Part shown: positions 31,691 through 43,027 of the stretch, piece by piece
Layout of the letters: each line of letters begins with the position of its first letter
Position numbering within the stretch: the first letter of the stretch is position 1
Source: Astropecten irregularis
Lineage: Eukaryota > Echinodermata > Asteroidea > Paxillosida > Astropectinidae
Assembly (NCBI GenBank): GCA_963971285.1
Contig: OZ020260.1
Location: forward strand, 5,304,798-5,368,797
Length of the DNA stretch: 64,000 bases
Direction of reading: 5' to 3'
Program-made: the position numbers and the translations under genes
The notes under the pieces: model-generated
What the model saw: only the letters and a program-made list of their open reading frames with translations
Databases searched by the model: none
What the model was told of the DNA's origin: nothing

Positions 31691-31780
31691 CTCCTGAAGA
31701 CGGCCAGAGTATACTGACCGAAACGTCAAGTTAACCAGCTCTTTTCAGAGCCACCCCATTCTCACAAAAGAGATATATAT
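31691..31780 (+). mobile_element. Hammerhead-core short element, copy 4
   Basis: CTGAAGA at 31694-31700, stem GGCCA...TGACC with one mismatch, then GAAACGTCAA. The following 'ccattctcacaaaagagat' matches the 'ctctcacagaagagat' of copy 3. Lacks the final 'ccgcaaacc' tail. Confidence 0.5.
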
Positions 31781-31814
31781 ATGTCACATGCAAATTATAC
31801 TATCCTGGAACAAT

Positions 31815-31912
31815 TTGAGACTTTTGAGAACCGGTCTTCGAGTCAACAGGGCACGCAATTGTGAGCATGCACGCGCGCTTTTGACTTGAAGACCGGTTCT
31901 CAAAAGTCTCCC
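31815..31912. mobile_element. K foldback, copy 2
   Basis: Arms 'gagacttttgagaaccggtc' and 'gaccggttctcaaaagtctc' are perfectly complementary. The loop is 'cacgcaattgtgagcatgca' 'cgcgcg'. Confidence 0.8.
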
Positions 31913-33054
31913 ATGGGCTGTTGGAGATGGGCCTCTTTTCCATTTTTTTTTTTCCGTTTTCCAACGGAAAATCAAGAAATTTTATGGGAACATTTTGAAG
32001 GGTTGGAAAGACCAAGACCAGGACAGCAAAGTATGATAGTGTCCCCTTTGAAATCCTTGGCCTCCCTAGACTAGTCTAGAGCCTGCCATCCATCGGTGGT
32101 AGTTAGTGTCTGCGGAGCTAGATCCAAAGCAGAACTTCTCAGGAATTAATCATCTGAAACTTGAGGCTTCCTGCTTATAACACTCTCGAATGTTCAGGGA
32201 GATTAAGCAAGATTCAGCATGCCATGTTCACTATCATCATCATCATCATCACCAGCACCATTGGCCATGGGGCGTGCAAGGTCATATACGGCTGATTAAA
32301 ATCCCAGACTTGAACCCTATCCGTCTGTGCAACCCATTTAGCTTCTGCAGTTAATACCACAAGCATGATGTAGCACAAGTTGTTCGCCTCTACCAGCCAT
32401 GTGAAGAAGTAAAACTGGGCATCGTTCATTAGAAAAGCCGTGATTTATGCTCAAGTATATCACTCCTCTGACAGTATATTTACAGAGATTCCTTCTCTCT
32501 GGGCCTCAGTGCATTAGAGAACTTCCATGTCGGGACCTTTACTTGTATAACAAGTCATCTCTGGCATCCTGAGCAGTTGTTATCCAAACTAATACAACTC
32601 CGACGAGTGCAGTGTTTTATCGCTGGTTATTAATAGCTGCATGTTTTTGTCATATTCTGATTGACGTCGAAGGCGTACAGGTCACAGTGATTGGGAAGAA
32701 ACTCTACAAGCAAGCAACCAATATGGACAGTCTGTATGGGAGTGCTTGTAATATGCTTCAATATTGTGGTTGATTTGTAGAGCGTCAGCTGGTGGGAGTT
32801 TCCTGTAAACTCCCCAGAGGAGTTGTGAAGCTTCTGATATAATTGTGACGTCCCTGGCTATGACGATGTTTGGTTTATAACTTGCTGGACAGACAGACAA
32901 GAGAAACCGTAGAAGGGAGGGAAGGTCAGGAATTGAAGTTACGGACTATTGTCGTGGGATTGGTTTGTAAATTAGGATGCAGTGAGCTTGGAGTTGTCTG
33001 ATGAGGTGAATACTTTGTGAATACATTTTTTGTTTTCTTCTGTTTCACTTGCAG
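31913..33054 (+). other. Intron-like sequence upstream of the coding exon
   Basis: No repeat copy was recognised apart from a (CAT)n stretch near 32232-32252. The last 30 bases are a pyrimidine-rich tract ('ttttcttctgtttcacttgc') ending AG at 33053-33054, a strong acceptor. A branch-point candidate was not resolved. Confidence 0.5.
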
Positions 33055-33903
33055 ACTCTAGGCGGCGGAGATAACCCCACTAGGACTGTGGCCCCGGCGA
33101 CATCATCATGTGCCATGGAAAATAATAACCACAGCCAGGTGGCGACGGCAAACCACGTCAGCAAGGCCCCGGTGGCGACAGCGGTAGCAGCAGCGGACCG
33201 GCCGGAGGAGGACCTCCAGATGCAGGATACGAAGCACAAGGATGCCAAAGACAAGGATGCTAAGGACTGCCTGGTGAGGAAGCTGGAGGATGCCATGGAG
33301 AAAGCCGAACGGGACAAGAGGAAAGACGAACCGGAGCCTGAGCTGGAGCCGGTGCCCGGGCCCAGGTGCACCCGGGAGAAGAGCAAGGAGGCAGAGGACG
33401 TTGTTCTGACCTGCGACCGGACGAGGAGTGGTTACTACCTGGAGGACACCCCTTACCAGGGCTTCGTCAGATCGGCTTGCTATGACGACGAAGATGAGGA
33501 TGAAGACGGCCTGCTGGGCGGCCGATCCCCCATGAAGAACAACTCCTCCAGCACCAACCACAGCCAGACCCTGCTGGACTACACGGGCAACTCCTCGCCG
33601 GGCTTCCTCCGGCACCACTACAGCTATGACCACCTGAAATCCTCCACCGCCTTCTCGGCGCCCAACTCTCCTTCCTCCAAGTACCCCCACCACCAGCGTC
33701 ACGCGGAGAAGAAGCTCCTGCACAGGGCGGAGCACTCCTCGCCGGATCTTGTGTCCTCGGCGGCGGCGGCCAACAAGGGCCGGCTGCGCAAGAGCATCTT
33801 CAAGCGATTCTCAGGAATCCCCAAGGACGATATCTCAGGGAGTCCAAGATCCGGCTCGATGCGCGAGAAGAAGAACGTCAAGAAGTCTGTTGACTCGAAG
33901 AAG
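33055..33903 (+). CDS. Coding exon of an unrecognised, mostly disordered protein
   Basis: The exon is bounded by a pyrimidine-tract acceptor (AG at 33053-33054) and donor GTAAGA at 33904. It is 849 bp with both ends at codon boundaries in the open frame. It is far richer in GC than its flanks, as expected of coding DNA. The first in-frame Met is at 33115 in a good context (GCCATGG); upstream codons stay open to the acceptor, so translation may instead enter from an earlier exon. Numbering from that Met gives 263 residues here: a charged, probably helical stretch at 31-95 with KDAKDKDAK; an acidic run at 124-131; Ser/Asn-rich 143-150; Pro/Ser/His-rich 180-215; alanines 216-219; and a basic segment at 222-232 (RLRKSIFKRF) followed by SGIPKDDISGSPRSGS, with plausible basophilic and proline-directed phosphorylation sites. 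No catalytic domain, signal peptide or membrane segment is visible. Probably the N-terminal regulatory part of a larger protein; I do not recognise the family. Confidence 0.8.
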
Positions 33904-36900
33904 GTAAGAAAAAAGCTATTGTTCATTTCAAACTAACAAGACATGGTTTCCCACATTTTGAAAAAGCAATTCTAAAATGCTAGTGTATGAAATACTGGAT
34001 TTATTAATACTAGGTTAGGGCGTGATGTTTGATGAATCCTCTTTAACTACATTGGAAATGCATATATGTGCTTCATTTCTGTAAACAAATTTACCATGGA
34101 GTAAATCGCTGTGTAAGAAATTATGACATCATCAACTATAGATTTTCATAACGAGTAATAGACAGTACAATCACCGTCTCTAACAGTATCCCAACATGGT
34201 TGAATTCCTTGAAACCTGTATACTACACAAACAACTAAACAAGGAGATAGTTGTCGCTCGTCATTAAGTTTTTCTACAATATTCATCCAAAGGCAACATA
34301 TGTTGTTTGTTTATTTTGGGACGAATGCCGTAAAAAGAAATATTCAGAATTGTCTCCAGTTTCAACAGACGGATAGAGGTAGCACTTCAAGTGTCACCGG
34401 CCTAACATAGGGAAGCCATTTTCCAACTCCTTCCACTGTCGATAAAGATGTCACCAATTTTTAATGTCGTACAAGTTTTCCTCCTATTTTCGTCCTGCCA
34501 CAATAATATCTTTGAAACAATTTTATGCTCCTCAACGACAGGTGCGTTGCAACAAATAATATAGTTTTACGGGTTCGTCATGTTTTATGGCGTGATGGAA
34601 TATGATAGATAATGAAATTATCTGTCTCATAATTCAGACGTGATGGAAAACTTTATCAAACGGTAAAATGTCATCCAAACCAAAAATAGCCTACGTCCCA
34701 CCAAAAAAAAATTTTTTTTTTTTTTTTTTAATTGAAGAAAGTTTTTTTGTTGAAGAAATGGTTTCTCCTTACTACAGCTCCTAACCGGCAAATACCAACT
34801 GTGATTTGTGTCAGTATGTGTAGGAATCAGTTTACTCTTGTCATGTTGCACGTGCAGCCGTGACAATCCATGCAAGTCGAATGCTGCCCTCTGTTGGCAG
34901 AAGTTGATAAGGTGTGCTTCATGTACACTTGTATGCGCTTAATAATAGTGTACCATCCATACATGCACAAATAGCTGCAAGGTTATAATATAATTATCAT
35001 CGAGCTTGAAAGTCACAGTGAAGTAGTAAAACTCACATTCTTTGTGTCTATTTTTATCCATGCCCTTTTTTAATGTAACTAATGTAATACAAACATAAAC
35101 TTGTATTAGTCTCTCAGCTGTTTAAAGAAAAAGTTCTTGCTATTTTCTGATATATGATTGAGGGCGCTGTTCATAAATAAGAGGGATACTGTTCTTTCAA
35201 GTACAATCGGTGCAATGAGAATCTGAGAGTTTGTCTTAGAGGGTTGTTTCGCCATAATTGAATGATCTGACTCGAGTGCCGTATGGTAAATGCACTAATT
35301 GAATTAGGAGGCAGATTTAATGAAGGAGATATCTGACTTCAGGACAAAAAAAGCTTAGAATTAGCAACTTGTTTACAATCTATTCTGACTATTGCCAGTA
35401 CACTGAGATGTTTCCTTCAAGTTACGACATCTCAACTTTGCTCATAAATATGCAAATATACTTTGGCATCATAACAAAAATGTCCACTTCACATGCCTGT
35501 AATAGTATACTTCCATAACCAATGAAGGAATAACTACTGTCAAATGTACTGTGGCGTGAGAACAAAACAGGTTTGCTGCAACTTTGAATCTTTTCAAAGT
35601 AAAAATACAATGAGTGAGATTTTTAACATTATATGGTTAACATGGCAAGCATGCTAATGAAAATGGGCCTTGCTTTAATCTCAAATGTTTTTGCGTTAAT
35701 AGTGAGGTGAACTTTAGTAAGACTAGTTCCAGTTCCCCCTTGAGTGTGCTTACATATGTTCTACATTGCACTAGGGCCCAGATAGTCATTCCTATACAGA
35801 CTTTAGTATTATCCCAGGTCATTAGCCAAATCACTACTCCCAGAACCCAGAATATCCCTTAAATAATAAACTTCAATTTGCAACAGATAAAAATATATGG
35901 AACATTTCTCCTTTGGCTTTTCGTTGGCATGAAAACATTATGTGGACGTTAGTGTGCGAGTCCACATAAGGTCTTGAGACCTGCAATATAAAAGTGAACC
36001 AGCATTGACTGCATCTTGTCCCTAGAATACCCAATCATCTCATCCCCTATGCTTCGGCCTGGACATAGAACCAACAATAACTGAAGCTAGATGAAACCTT
36101 GAACACAACAAAGATCACTTAATCATTCCTATCCATCTTATTTCTCTTTCTTCCTAGTCTTCCTAAAGTTTAAGAAGTAAAAGTAATCAACTCTATTCCA
36201 CTCTGGAAGCAGTATTTGAAGACGTGAAGAAAATTAGGTCTCCGAACATATTGTTCAGATTTTGTTACCGTGCAAGCATTGTACTCTGTTTCTCATGTTG
36301 AATAGTTGAACTGCATCCAGGCTTTAAATGCATCCTCCTAGTTTTTACAATGACAATCAACTCTGACAGTTCACGGTGTGTCCCAACTCTCATGAATATC
36401 CATTCTGTCTTCCCACTATACGAACGCTCCTTCAAGCCACCCCTCCCCTCCCCCTTATTAAGAAAAAGGGATAAAGTAACATTTCCAAAGCTCCTTTATT
36501 CATTTTCTACCCTTCCCTTTTCCCTCTCCGACCTCTCCAACCTCTTCGCCTTACACCTGATCTGTATAAAGCCGGCGCCTTGTCGTGTTAAAAGGCTCAG
36601 GTTGTCTCAACCTCGAAATTAAAAAAAAAGTCGGCCTCCCCCAAAAAAAGGTCGCTGAGTCTAGTTTTTCACGCCACGCCGGAAATGTCAGCTGTACATG
36701 TGTGTAGTACATGGCAGCCGCGGGAACCCAATGTGACAGAATTGCTCGGGTGAAAATTGGCGTTTGGTGAATGAGGCAAACTGTCATTCATGTACGTGAT
36801 CTCGGAGGTTTTAGATTAATTTTCTTCCCTTTGAACCTGTTTTTTTTTTTTTTTTGTTGAAACCAGAATTTTGTTTTATAGGTATTGTCTCTTCCTTCGG

Positions 36901-36955
36901 TACATTAATCAACCTTTTTATGCATCTAGGGGCATTTCCACAGTTTTGGGACATA
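33904..36955 (+). other. Intron-like, repeat-poor DNA downstream of the exon
   Basis: Begins with donor GTAAGA. AT-rich, with a poly-A/T run at about 34704-34729. No second exon with matching splice sites was identified by eye, and none of the MITE families is present, which contrasts with the rest of the window. Confidence 0.4.
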
Positions 36956-36959
36956 TATT

Positions 36960-37515
36960 GTTCTTGTATATTATTAAAATAAACATTCTCCGAAGAACAG
37001 AATTGAAATCGCTCCCATATGAACCAGAATCACTTTCCTGGGTTGAAATTTGCAGCAAACGTCCCTTACATAAAATACTTCTCTTTGCAACTGATTTAGT
37101 ATAACTTGAAAATTCCTCCTTTTTGAGTTAATTCCAAATATCAGTTTTCAGGGCTCGATTTTCGTAAAAAAAAGCACTGGACAGCAGGTCTAGTAATTCA
37201 AACATTTTTCTAGACCAGAACTTTTTTCACTAAACTTGTGGCATTCCTGTATATAGGAAAACCGTAAATGTATCAATTTAGGCACCATTTCAATTGTGCA
37301 AGGAAAACAAAATCACTAGACAGCCGGACTAGTGCAGTACACATGTTACTAGACTGACACTGAAATCACTAGACTCGGTCCACGGTCTAGTGAATATTTC
37401 GAGCCCTGGTTTTGTGAAAACCTTGTGGAGACCTGGGCTATACACCTCATTTTTAGAATTATACATATTCAACCTATTGTGCTTGGTCTCCATAAGGCAC
37501 CAGATATATGCATTC
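36960..37515. repeat. Old interspersed repeat Z, copy 1, interrupted by a hAT-like element
   Basis: 'acattctccgaagaacagaa', 'tgaaatcgctcccat', 'accagaatcactttcctggg' match 56945-57020. 'ttccaaatatcagtttt' and, after the insert, 'attcaacctattgtgct' and 'aaggcaccagatat' match 57765-57890. Function unknown. Confidence 0.6.
37149..37408. mobile_element. hAT-like MITE with CAGGGCTCGA ends, nested
   Basis: Termini 'cagggctcgattttcg' and 'aatatttcgagccctg' form an inverted repeat. Interior repeats ACTAGAC/GTCTAGT. Flanks share GTTTT on both sides. The paralogous locus near 57778 lacks the insert. Confidence 0.7.
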
Positions 37516-37857
37516 ACTCACCGCACACACACACAGGTGGGATGAATATAATAAAAGTAGACAGATTCTCAATGCAACCGGGAAAACATGCAAATCTTCT
37601 TGGGGAGAACTGAACAAGAACAAATGGACATATATTATGATAACAATTGGTAAAGGCAGATCTGCGTTACATTTATGAGCACCTATAAAGTGTGTAATAT
37701 GCTGCCATATGTGTGCACACAATGTGCACCCTGTAGACTTTGAGCACTATACGTGGTATATGCAGTGCCATTATTTTACAATGGCAAAATTAAATTTTGT
37801 TTCATATTTTGTTTCACAGTTTCATATTGATGACAAAAAATTGTACACTCTTTACAC

Positions 37858-37915
37858 CTTTGAGAAAGATCCTGCTAGGATGGAAACGTCAGGCCTCCTA
37901 ACTCCAAGCATAAAA
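37858..37915 (+). repeat. Family X fragment
   Basis: 'ctttgagaaagatcctgcta' then 'ggatggaaacgtcaggcctc' and 'ctaactccaagcat'. The stem GATCC/GGATC has one change after it (GGAAAC for CGAAAC). Confidence 0.65.
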
Positions 37916-38102
37916 AAAATATGATGGTTTAAAAATAAACCCATGTGCATATTCTTAAATATTCTTTGAGTGTTTGGCACTCTTGAAAATTTCTTACAAA
38001 CATATTTGGAAAAGAATGGAGCTTAAATTGCATATGTGCTTATTAAGTTTGGTTCTGAAGACTGAAAATAACGATTCACAAAGGACAAGGTTACCTGACT
38101 AA

Positions 38103-38469
38103 AAGGTATAATACACGACTGTTAAAAGTCACAGAACAGCATTCACACTTTGTCAGATACAGCATGTCCATGAAATGATGAACCTGTGAAAATTTGAGCT
38201 CAATCCGACATCTGAGTCCCAAGAAAATACTGAAAAACTGAATTTTCCTCATAAAACATAAAGAATGGTTTTCATCTTACCCCGAGATCAGAACTGTTTT
38301 CAGTGTTTGGCTCATTTCTGAATAAATACACCATATTAGGCGGAAATATTTTAATGGTATGTTTCTACCTGCACCATCTTTATACCCTGAAAGTTATACG
38401 TAAATCTCTGACCATTACTGTTTCTTTGGGTTATTGGGTATGTTTACCAATCCTGTACTGTACCTTTAA
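38103..38469 (+). mobile_element. T2-like MITE, subfamily b
   Basis: 'aaaaggtataatacacgact' to 'aatcctgtactgtaccttta'. Right TTAA at 38466-38469; the left site is mutated to CTAA. Contains 'tgagctcaatccgacatctg' and the dyad GATCTTACCCCGAGATC. Confidence 0.75.
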
Positions 38470-39337
38470 TGATTATCACAAAAGTCACTTTGAAAAGTCA
38501 GTGGAAAAGGTGCACTGTACATAGTATGGCTTATTGATAGCAAAAGTAACAATGTAAAATTTGAGTTGAATTGATCAACTGACTCTCACGCATGCTTACC
38601 TGTGAAATTTATGCTTGATTTGCACTTTTAAGCAATTTTGCTATGTAGCCTCTAGTGTAGGCGCTAACACAAACAAGAATGGCTTCTATACATGTATTAT
38701 CTGCGACTGAAATTAGCCTTGCATCTTCGGACGTCGCGGGAGACCAGACTAATTTATCCGCACGCAATTATTTACAGTGGAAGAGACTCGGGATGTTGTT
38801 TACATGCCGCAAATTTGGAGGAAGAAAAAAAAAACATTGAGCCATTCCTGCTGTGCAAAATAGGTCACATCTAAATATACACATCCCTGCTACCGATATT
38901 GAAGCAACGTGTATTATACATGTACAGCGCGATGGCACAGCTAGTCCTCGTTCGTATGATTCGAGTAAGCACCCCCCCCCCCTCCTCCCTCCATGCAAGC
39001 ATGCATGCAGCTTTATTGATCCAACGGTATAAACTTTAAGCATTGAGCCCGGGTAGTACACGGGGCGCCACGAGCATAATCGTTACGAGCGGAACCTTAT
39101 TAAATAAGAACAGAAGAACACGCTGCACTTAGGGGCTTTAACAAGTTTGTAATTCCCAAGAGCATAGAGCGCACATCATACACACACACACGCACACGAA
39201 CAAAATCCCCAAGCAAAAACAAATTGTGAACGGAAAACACATTACAAGCTGATCTTCATTGAAAATCATAAAAGACGTGTGCTTTTCGCATCAGTTTTAT
39301 CAGTTAACTTTAGAACGTGCTCTCAAATGTTAGTATT
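38470..39337. other. Non-coding stretch, nothing recognised
   Basis: C-run at about 38973-38984 and a CA-rich tract at about 39179-39197. No gene. Confidence 0.3.
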
Positions 39338-39436
39338 AAAGGTGATTTTGTAGTACTTTGTTTTTTTTGTCAAAGAAATACAGATTCATGGGCAAAAATA
39401 TCAAGGAAGATACAGTAACAGTCATCTGTGAACTTC
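39338..39436 (+). mobile_element. T2-like MITE, subfamily a, 5' fragment
   Basis: 'ttaaaggtgattttgtagta' then 'agaaatacagattcatgggc' to 'acagtcatctgtgaact', where similarity ends. Confidence 0.7.
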
Positions 39437-39504
39437 TCGTGCTTGATCATGCACAACCGTTGCAAAACAATGTGTCCGAAATTTGAAATTTGAGATTATT
39501 TTTT

Positions 39505-39665
39505 GAAGTGATTGAAAAGGAAACAAAGAAAAATTGACTGGAGTAGGATTTGAGGATTCGAACCTGCAACCCTCTGAATACCGTACCAGTGCTTTACCAA
39601 CTGAGCTATCTAGCCTAATGATGGCGGTGCCCCAAATTGTCAATTACAGTGTTTATCTTTGTTCA
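39505..39665 (-). repeat. tRNA-derived SINE, family 1, minus copy
   Basis: 'attgaaaaggaaacaaagaa' tail, B-box 'ggattcgaacctgcaac' and A-box 'ttaccaactgagctatctag' in complement. Carries a short duplication 'aggatttgaggattcgaa'. Confidence 0.7.
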
Positions 39666-39740
39666 TTAGCATCATAAACATTTAAAACAGTTTGTTGAAT
39701 GATGGAGTATTTATGGGCCTGTGGGGTCTATTTGTGAGAT

Positions 39741-40098
39741 GCTGTGGCCTAGTGGTCTGGCGTGTTGAACTCAAAGTCTTGTGGTCAATCTGCAGATTGT
39801 GGGTTCGAATCCAGCCATGTGTTAATAGTGCTTGTGTCCTTGGGCAAGATGCTTTGTCACAATATTGCTCCTCTTCACCCAGGTGTAAATGGGTACCTGC
39901 GAGGGTAGAGATGGCTTTGTGGTTTGATTAGCCTCTGTGCACTGAATACGGTAGCCAGGGCTGTATACTCCCTAGGGAGCTGAGATGGTTTCAGGAATGT
40001 AAATTATGGGCCGATGACCAGGAATAATTTGTAATGCGCAGTGGAGTATATTGATATAGTAGCTGCGCAATATGAATGTCCTATATTATTGTTATTAT
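39741..40098 (+). repeat. tRNA-derived SINE, family 2, with conserved central domain
   Basis: The head has an A-box 'tggcctagtggtctgg' (39745-39760) and B-box 'gggttcgaatcc' (39801-39812), spaced as in a long-variable-arm (Leu/Ser-type) tRNA. The central part 39838-39904 ('ccttgggcaagatgctttgt', 'cacccaggtgtaaatgggta') resembles a domain known from SINEs across many animals (Nin-DC-type, as I recall). The tail ends 'attattgttattatt'. Non-coding, LINE-dependent. Confidence 0.8.
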
Positions 40099-40176
40099 TT
40101 CACAAAGCCCTACGATCGATCGTAACTCGAGTTACGAAGGACAACCCATCGTATCCTATGCAGGGCTGCAATGCAT
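40087..40176. mobile_element. H5 hairpin MITE, half element
   Basis: 'atttcacaaagccctacgat' and 'cgatcgtaactcgagttacg' 'aaggacaacccatcgta' match the first half of 54238-54375 (inverted). Abuts the SINE tail. Confidence 0.6.
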
Positions 40177-40451
40177 CGGATTCAAGCAATGAGTATAAAC
40201 CTTCTTCTTTTGTTTGCTCGTGAGCTTCCACTCTTCACAACTGCCACTCGGTTGAGGAAAGCCATGTATAAACCTGTATGAGTATTAAACATGTAGAATG
40301 ATTGATGATTCGCATAATGCTTGGCCATATTTCACTGCCCTGGGGGTAATCAAATACATCTGAAGGACGAGGGATTCATGTTACTGATATAATATGCCTT
40401 ATCAAAGTCCCTGGTCAGATTCAATCATACACGTTCAATCTCTGTACACAT

Positions 40452-40828
40452 TTAAAGGGATAGTACATACAGAACTGGTTTTGGCGACAAAACCGTTTCT
40501 GACAGTGAAAGCACATTATGTAATCCATCATATACCTTAACTGACAAACCTGTAGATGTTTGAGGTCAACCAGCCATCTGAGTCACAAGAGAATAGTGAA
40601 AACCTGTTTACACAATTCAACGATATTATGCGTTCATAATAAAACGCTTCAAAGCGATTTATCCAATCGGAAAATAGTTTCATTTATTTCTCAACGAATA
40701 TGGCATTTCAGACAAAAACATTTCATGGGATGTTTTCTCCTATCATCACCATTATACTGTGTAAGTTTTATGTGAATCTGTGATCTTGAAGTGTATTTTG
40801 TCTTACCAATTGTAAACCATCCCTTTAA
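40452..40828 (+). mobile_element. T2-like MITE, subfamily c, complete
   Basis: TTAA at 40452-40455 and 40825-40828. Ends 'agggatagtacatacagaac' and 'tgtaaaccatccct', fitting the TTAAAGGRR terminus described for Xenopus T2 MITEs (Kolobok type). The right half 'tatggcatttcagacaaaaa' ... 'tcatcaccattatactgtgt' is homologous to subfamilies a and b. Confidence 0.8.
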
Positions 40829-40987
40829 TCTCGGTACACGTTTCTAGCCTTGACTTGCCTGGATGTTCAGTCTTGAGCATGCATGATTGAATATTTGGGT
40901 TATAAGTCAAATTATGGGAATGAGATCTTCCTCTGTGTGTCCGCGAAGGAAGGAAGATTAATGAATAGCACTAGATGGATTATGAAT

Positions 40988-41242
40988 TTTATTATTATTA
41001 TCATTCATTTCTGGTAATGACACCAAGGATTCCTCATAAGTGCCCTAGGCACTGTAGCTCGCAAGCCTGATAAAACCTTTTATGGAAAGATGATGAGAAG
41101 AAGATACAGTTTAAGAGGTGGGAGGAAAACCCCAGAGTAATATTCTGGGTAGAACCCACGGATCCACTTGTGGACCGAGCCGGACTTGAACCCGGTCCAC
41201 AGAGGTGAAAGGTGAGGAAAGAGCCGCTACACCAGTTTGGTT
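40988..41242 (-). repeat. tRNA-derived SINE, family 3, copy 2
   Basis: Same layout as 1214-1505: 'ttctggtaatgacaccaagg', 'gatgagaagaagatacagtt', 'ccacttgtggaccgagccgg'. The simple tail here is (TTA)n at 40988-41000. Confidence 0.65.
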
Positions 41243-41273
41243 TGCGACTATTTGGTCAAAGAGGAACAACCAA

Positions 41274-41345
41274 TGGGAGACTTTTGAGAATCGGTCTTTA
41301 AGTCAACAGCGCACGCGCACGCAATTGTGAGCATGCGTGCGTATG
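41274..41345. mobile_element. K foldback, half element
   Basis: 'tgggagacttttgagaatcg' and 'cacgcaattgtgagcatgcg' match 31815-31890; the second arm is missing. Confidence 0.65.
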
Positions 41346-41521
41346 TAGGATGTGTGCCTAACATGCTACATTTCAAGTGACATCATGATGATGTCATCAT
41401 TTCATTTTTTTTCATATCTTGTTAAAATATTTCACCTAAATCCCATATACACGTCTTTCCATCATAGACATTGCACGTAGGTCTTTTACACACACTATGA
41501 ACCTCAGTTTATTTGTATCTG

Positions 41522-41889
41522 TTAAAGTTAAGTACACTACAGGATTGGTAACATACCCAAACGGAAACGTTCACAGATTTACTTTTAACTTTCTGGGTAT
41601 GAAGATGGTGCTGGTAGAAACATATCTTAAAAATATATCCGCCTGAATTGGTGTATTTATCCAGAAATGAGTCAAACAAAGACCATAAACAGTTTTGATC
41701 TTGGGGTAAGATCAATCCATTCTTTATGTTTTATCAGAAAAATTTAGTCAGGTTTTTCGCTATTTACTCGTGACTCAGATGTCCGATTGAGCTTAAATGT
41801 CCCCAGGTTTATTATTTCATGCACATGTTGGAACAGACAAAGTGGGAGTGCTGTTCTGTGACCTTTACCAATCATGTATTATACCTTTA
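41522..41889 (-). mobile_element. T2-like MITE, subfamily b, minus
   Basis: 'aagtacactacaggattggt' to 'accaatcatgtattatacct' and TTTAA. Dyad 'gatcttggggtaagatc'. Confidence 0.75.
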
Positions 41890-42479
41890 AGTCCGGAAGT
41901 TTTAATTGAAACGTTGCCATGAGGTCATCAACATCAATTGTTTTGACCCACTAGACACACGTCTAATTTTATAACGAAATATGTGATTATCAATTTGTGG
42001 ACCAGTATTAAAATCCTTGGCTTGTGAAACTTGAGGCGGGTTGGTCAGAAAAAATACGGTTGACCGACCCAGCGGCCTGATCCTGAAAAACGTGTAACGC
42101 AATCCCAGTCAAAATGAATTAAAAAATTTTTTTTACAAAACTCCTCTTGGCCATTTCAGGTCAACAACTGTTAAGTGCTTTTGGTCTTCAAGAAAGAATC
42201 CAGGACAATTTGAGCTTCTTGAAGATTTTTTTATTTTTTTTGACTTCGATATACATTTCACATTTTTGGTCGGCAAATGGGTACAACTTCACAGACAGCT
42301 AAGGGTGAAATGATGAAACTCAAGACTTCCAAGGTCAGACCTGGAAAAAGCTTACGGCGCTGGTGAGCAAAATCCATTTAAATTTCATAGCAGAAAACTT
42401 GACAGTTTGACAACCTTTCTGACTGGATTACTTAATGGAATGATTGGTCAGGTCTATAAACGTGCGATCTTCAGATCAA
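41890..42479. other. Non-coding stretch, nothing recognised
   Basis: No feature found. Confidence 0.3.
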
Positions 42480-42670
42480 GTTTTTTTAGATAATCAATAC
42501 AAGTAATAAACTGCTGCAAACTGCTCATCAGCCAAAACAATGACCTGAAATTTATAAAGTACGTTTGGATCCTAGCAGGATCTTTCTCCAAGGCTAAAAA
42601 GCCTTTTTTTTGTAGCCTTTGAGAAAGAACCTGCTAGGATCGAAACATCGGGCCCTCCTACTAACTCCAA
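42480..42670. repeat. Family X, head-to-head inverted pair
   Basis: A minus copy ('taataaactgctgcaaactg' ... 'ggatcctagcaggatctttc' 'tccaaggcta') is followed by a plus copy ('agcctttgagaaagaacctg' 'ctaggatcgaaacatcgggc' 'cctcc'). The pair is centred near 42602. Confidence 0.7.
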
Positions 42671-42803
42671 GTAGTTTTATTTTCAGATTTATCGGAAAAA
42701 AACATTGTTCCCATATTTGTGAATTGATGATAGAATTTCTAGCACAAAAACCAAAATTAGCCCAGGGTGTCCGTAACTGTCTTGCACTGTGTCCATATAT
42801 ATA

Positions 42804-43027
42804 GGGCCAATTTCATGGAGCTGTTAAGCACAGAAAAAAATTGCTTAGCACAAAATGTCTTGCTGAATATAACACATACCACCCACCATTAAAAATTCCA
42901 TTTGACAATTATGGTCAGCGAACAACAGTGATACACAACACATTGAAATTTAATTGTAAACCCTGTTTTCAATTATTCAAGATGGAAATTTTATGGTTAG
43001 CTAATTTTTGTGTTAAGCAAATTGACC
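42804..43027 (+). mobile_element. H1 hairpin MITE, uninterrupted
   Basis: 'gggccaatttcatggagctg' 'ttaagcacag' to 'tttgtgttaagcaaattgac' 'cc'. Contains 'attatggtcagcgaacaaca', the region interrupted in the copy at 11098. Confidence 0.75.

Noticed and set aside
33106-33735. 209-codon frame on the minus strand
   Set aside because: Shadow of the plus-strand coding exon; GC-rich codons keep the antisense frame open.
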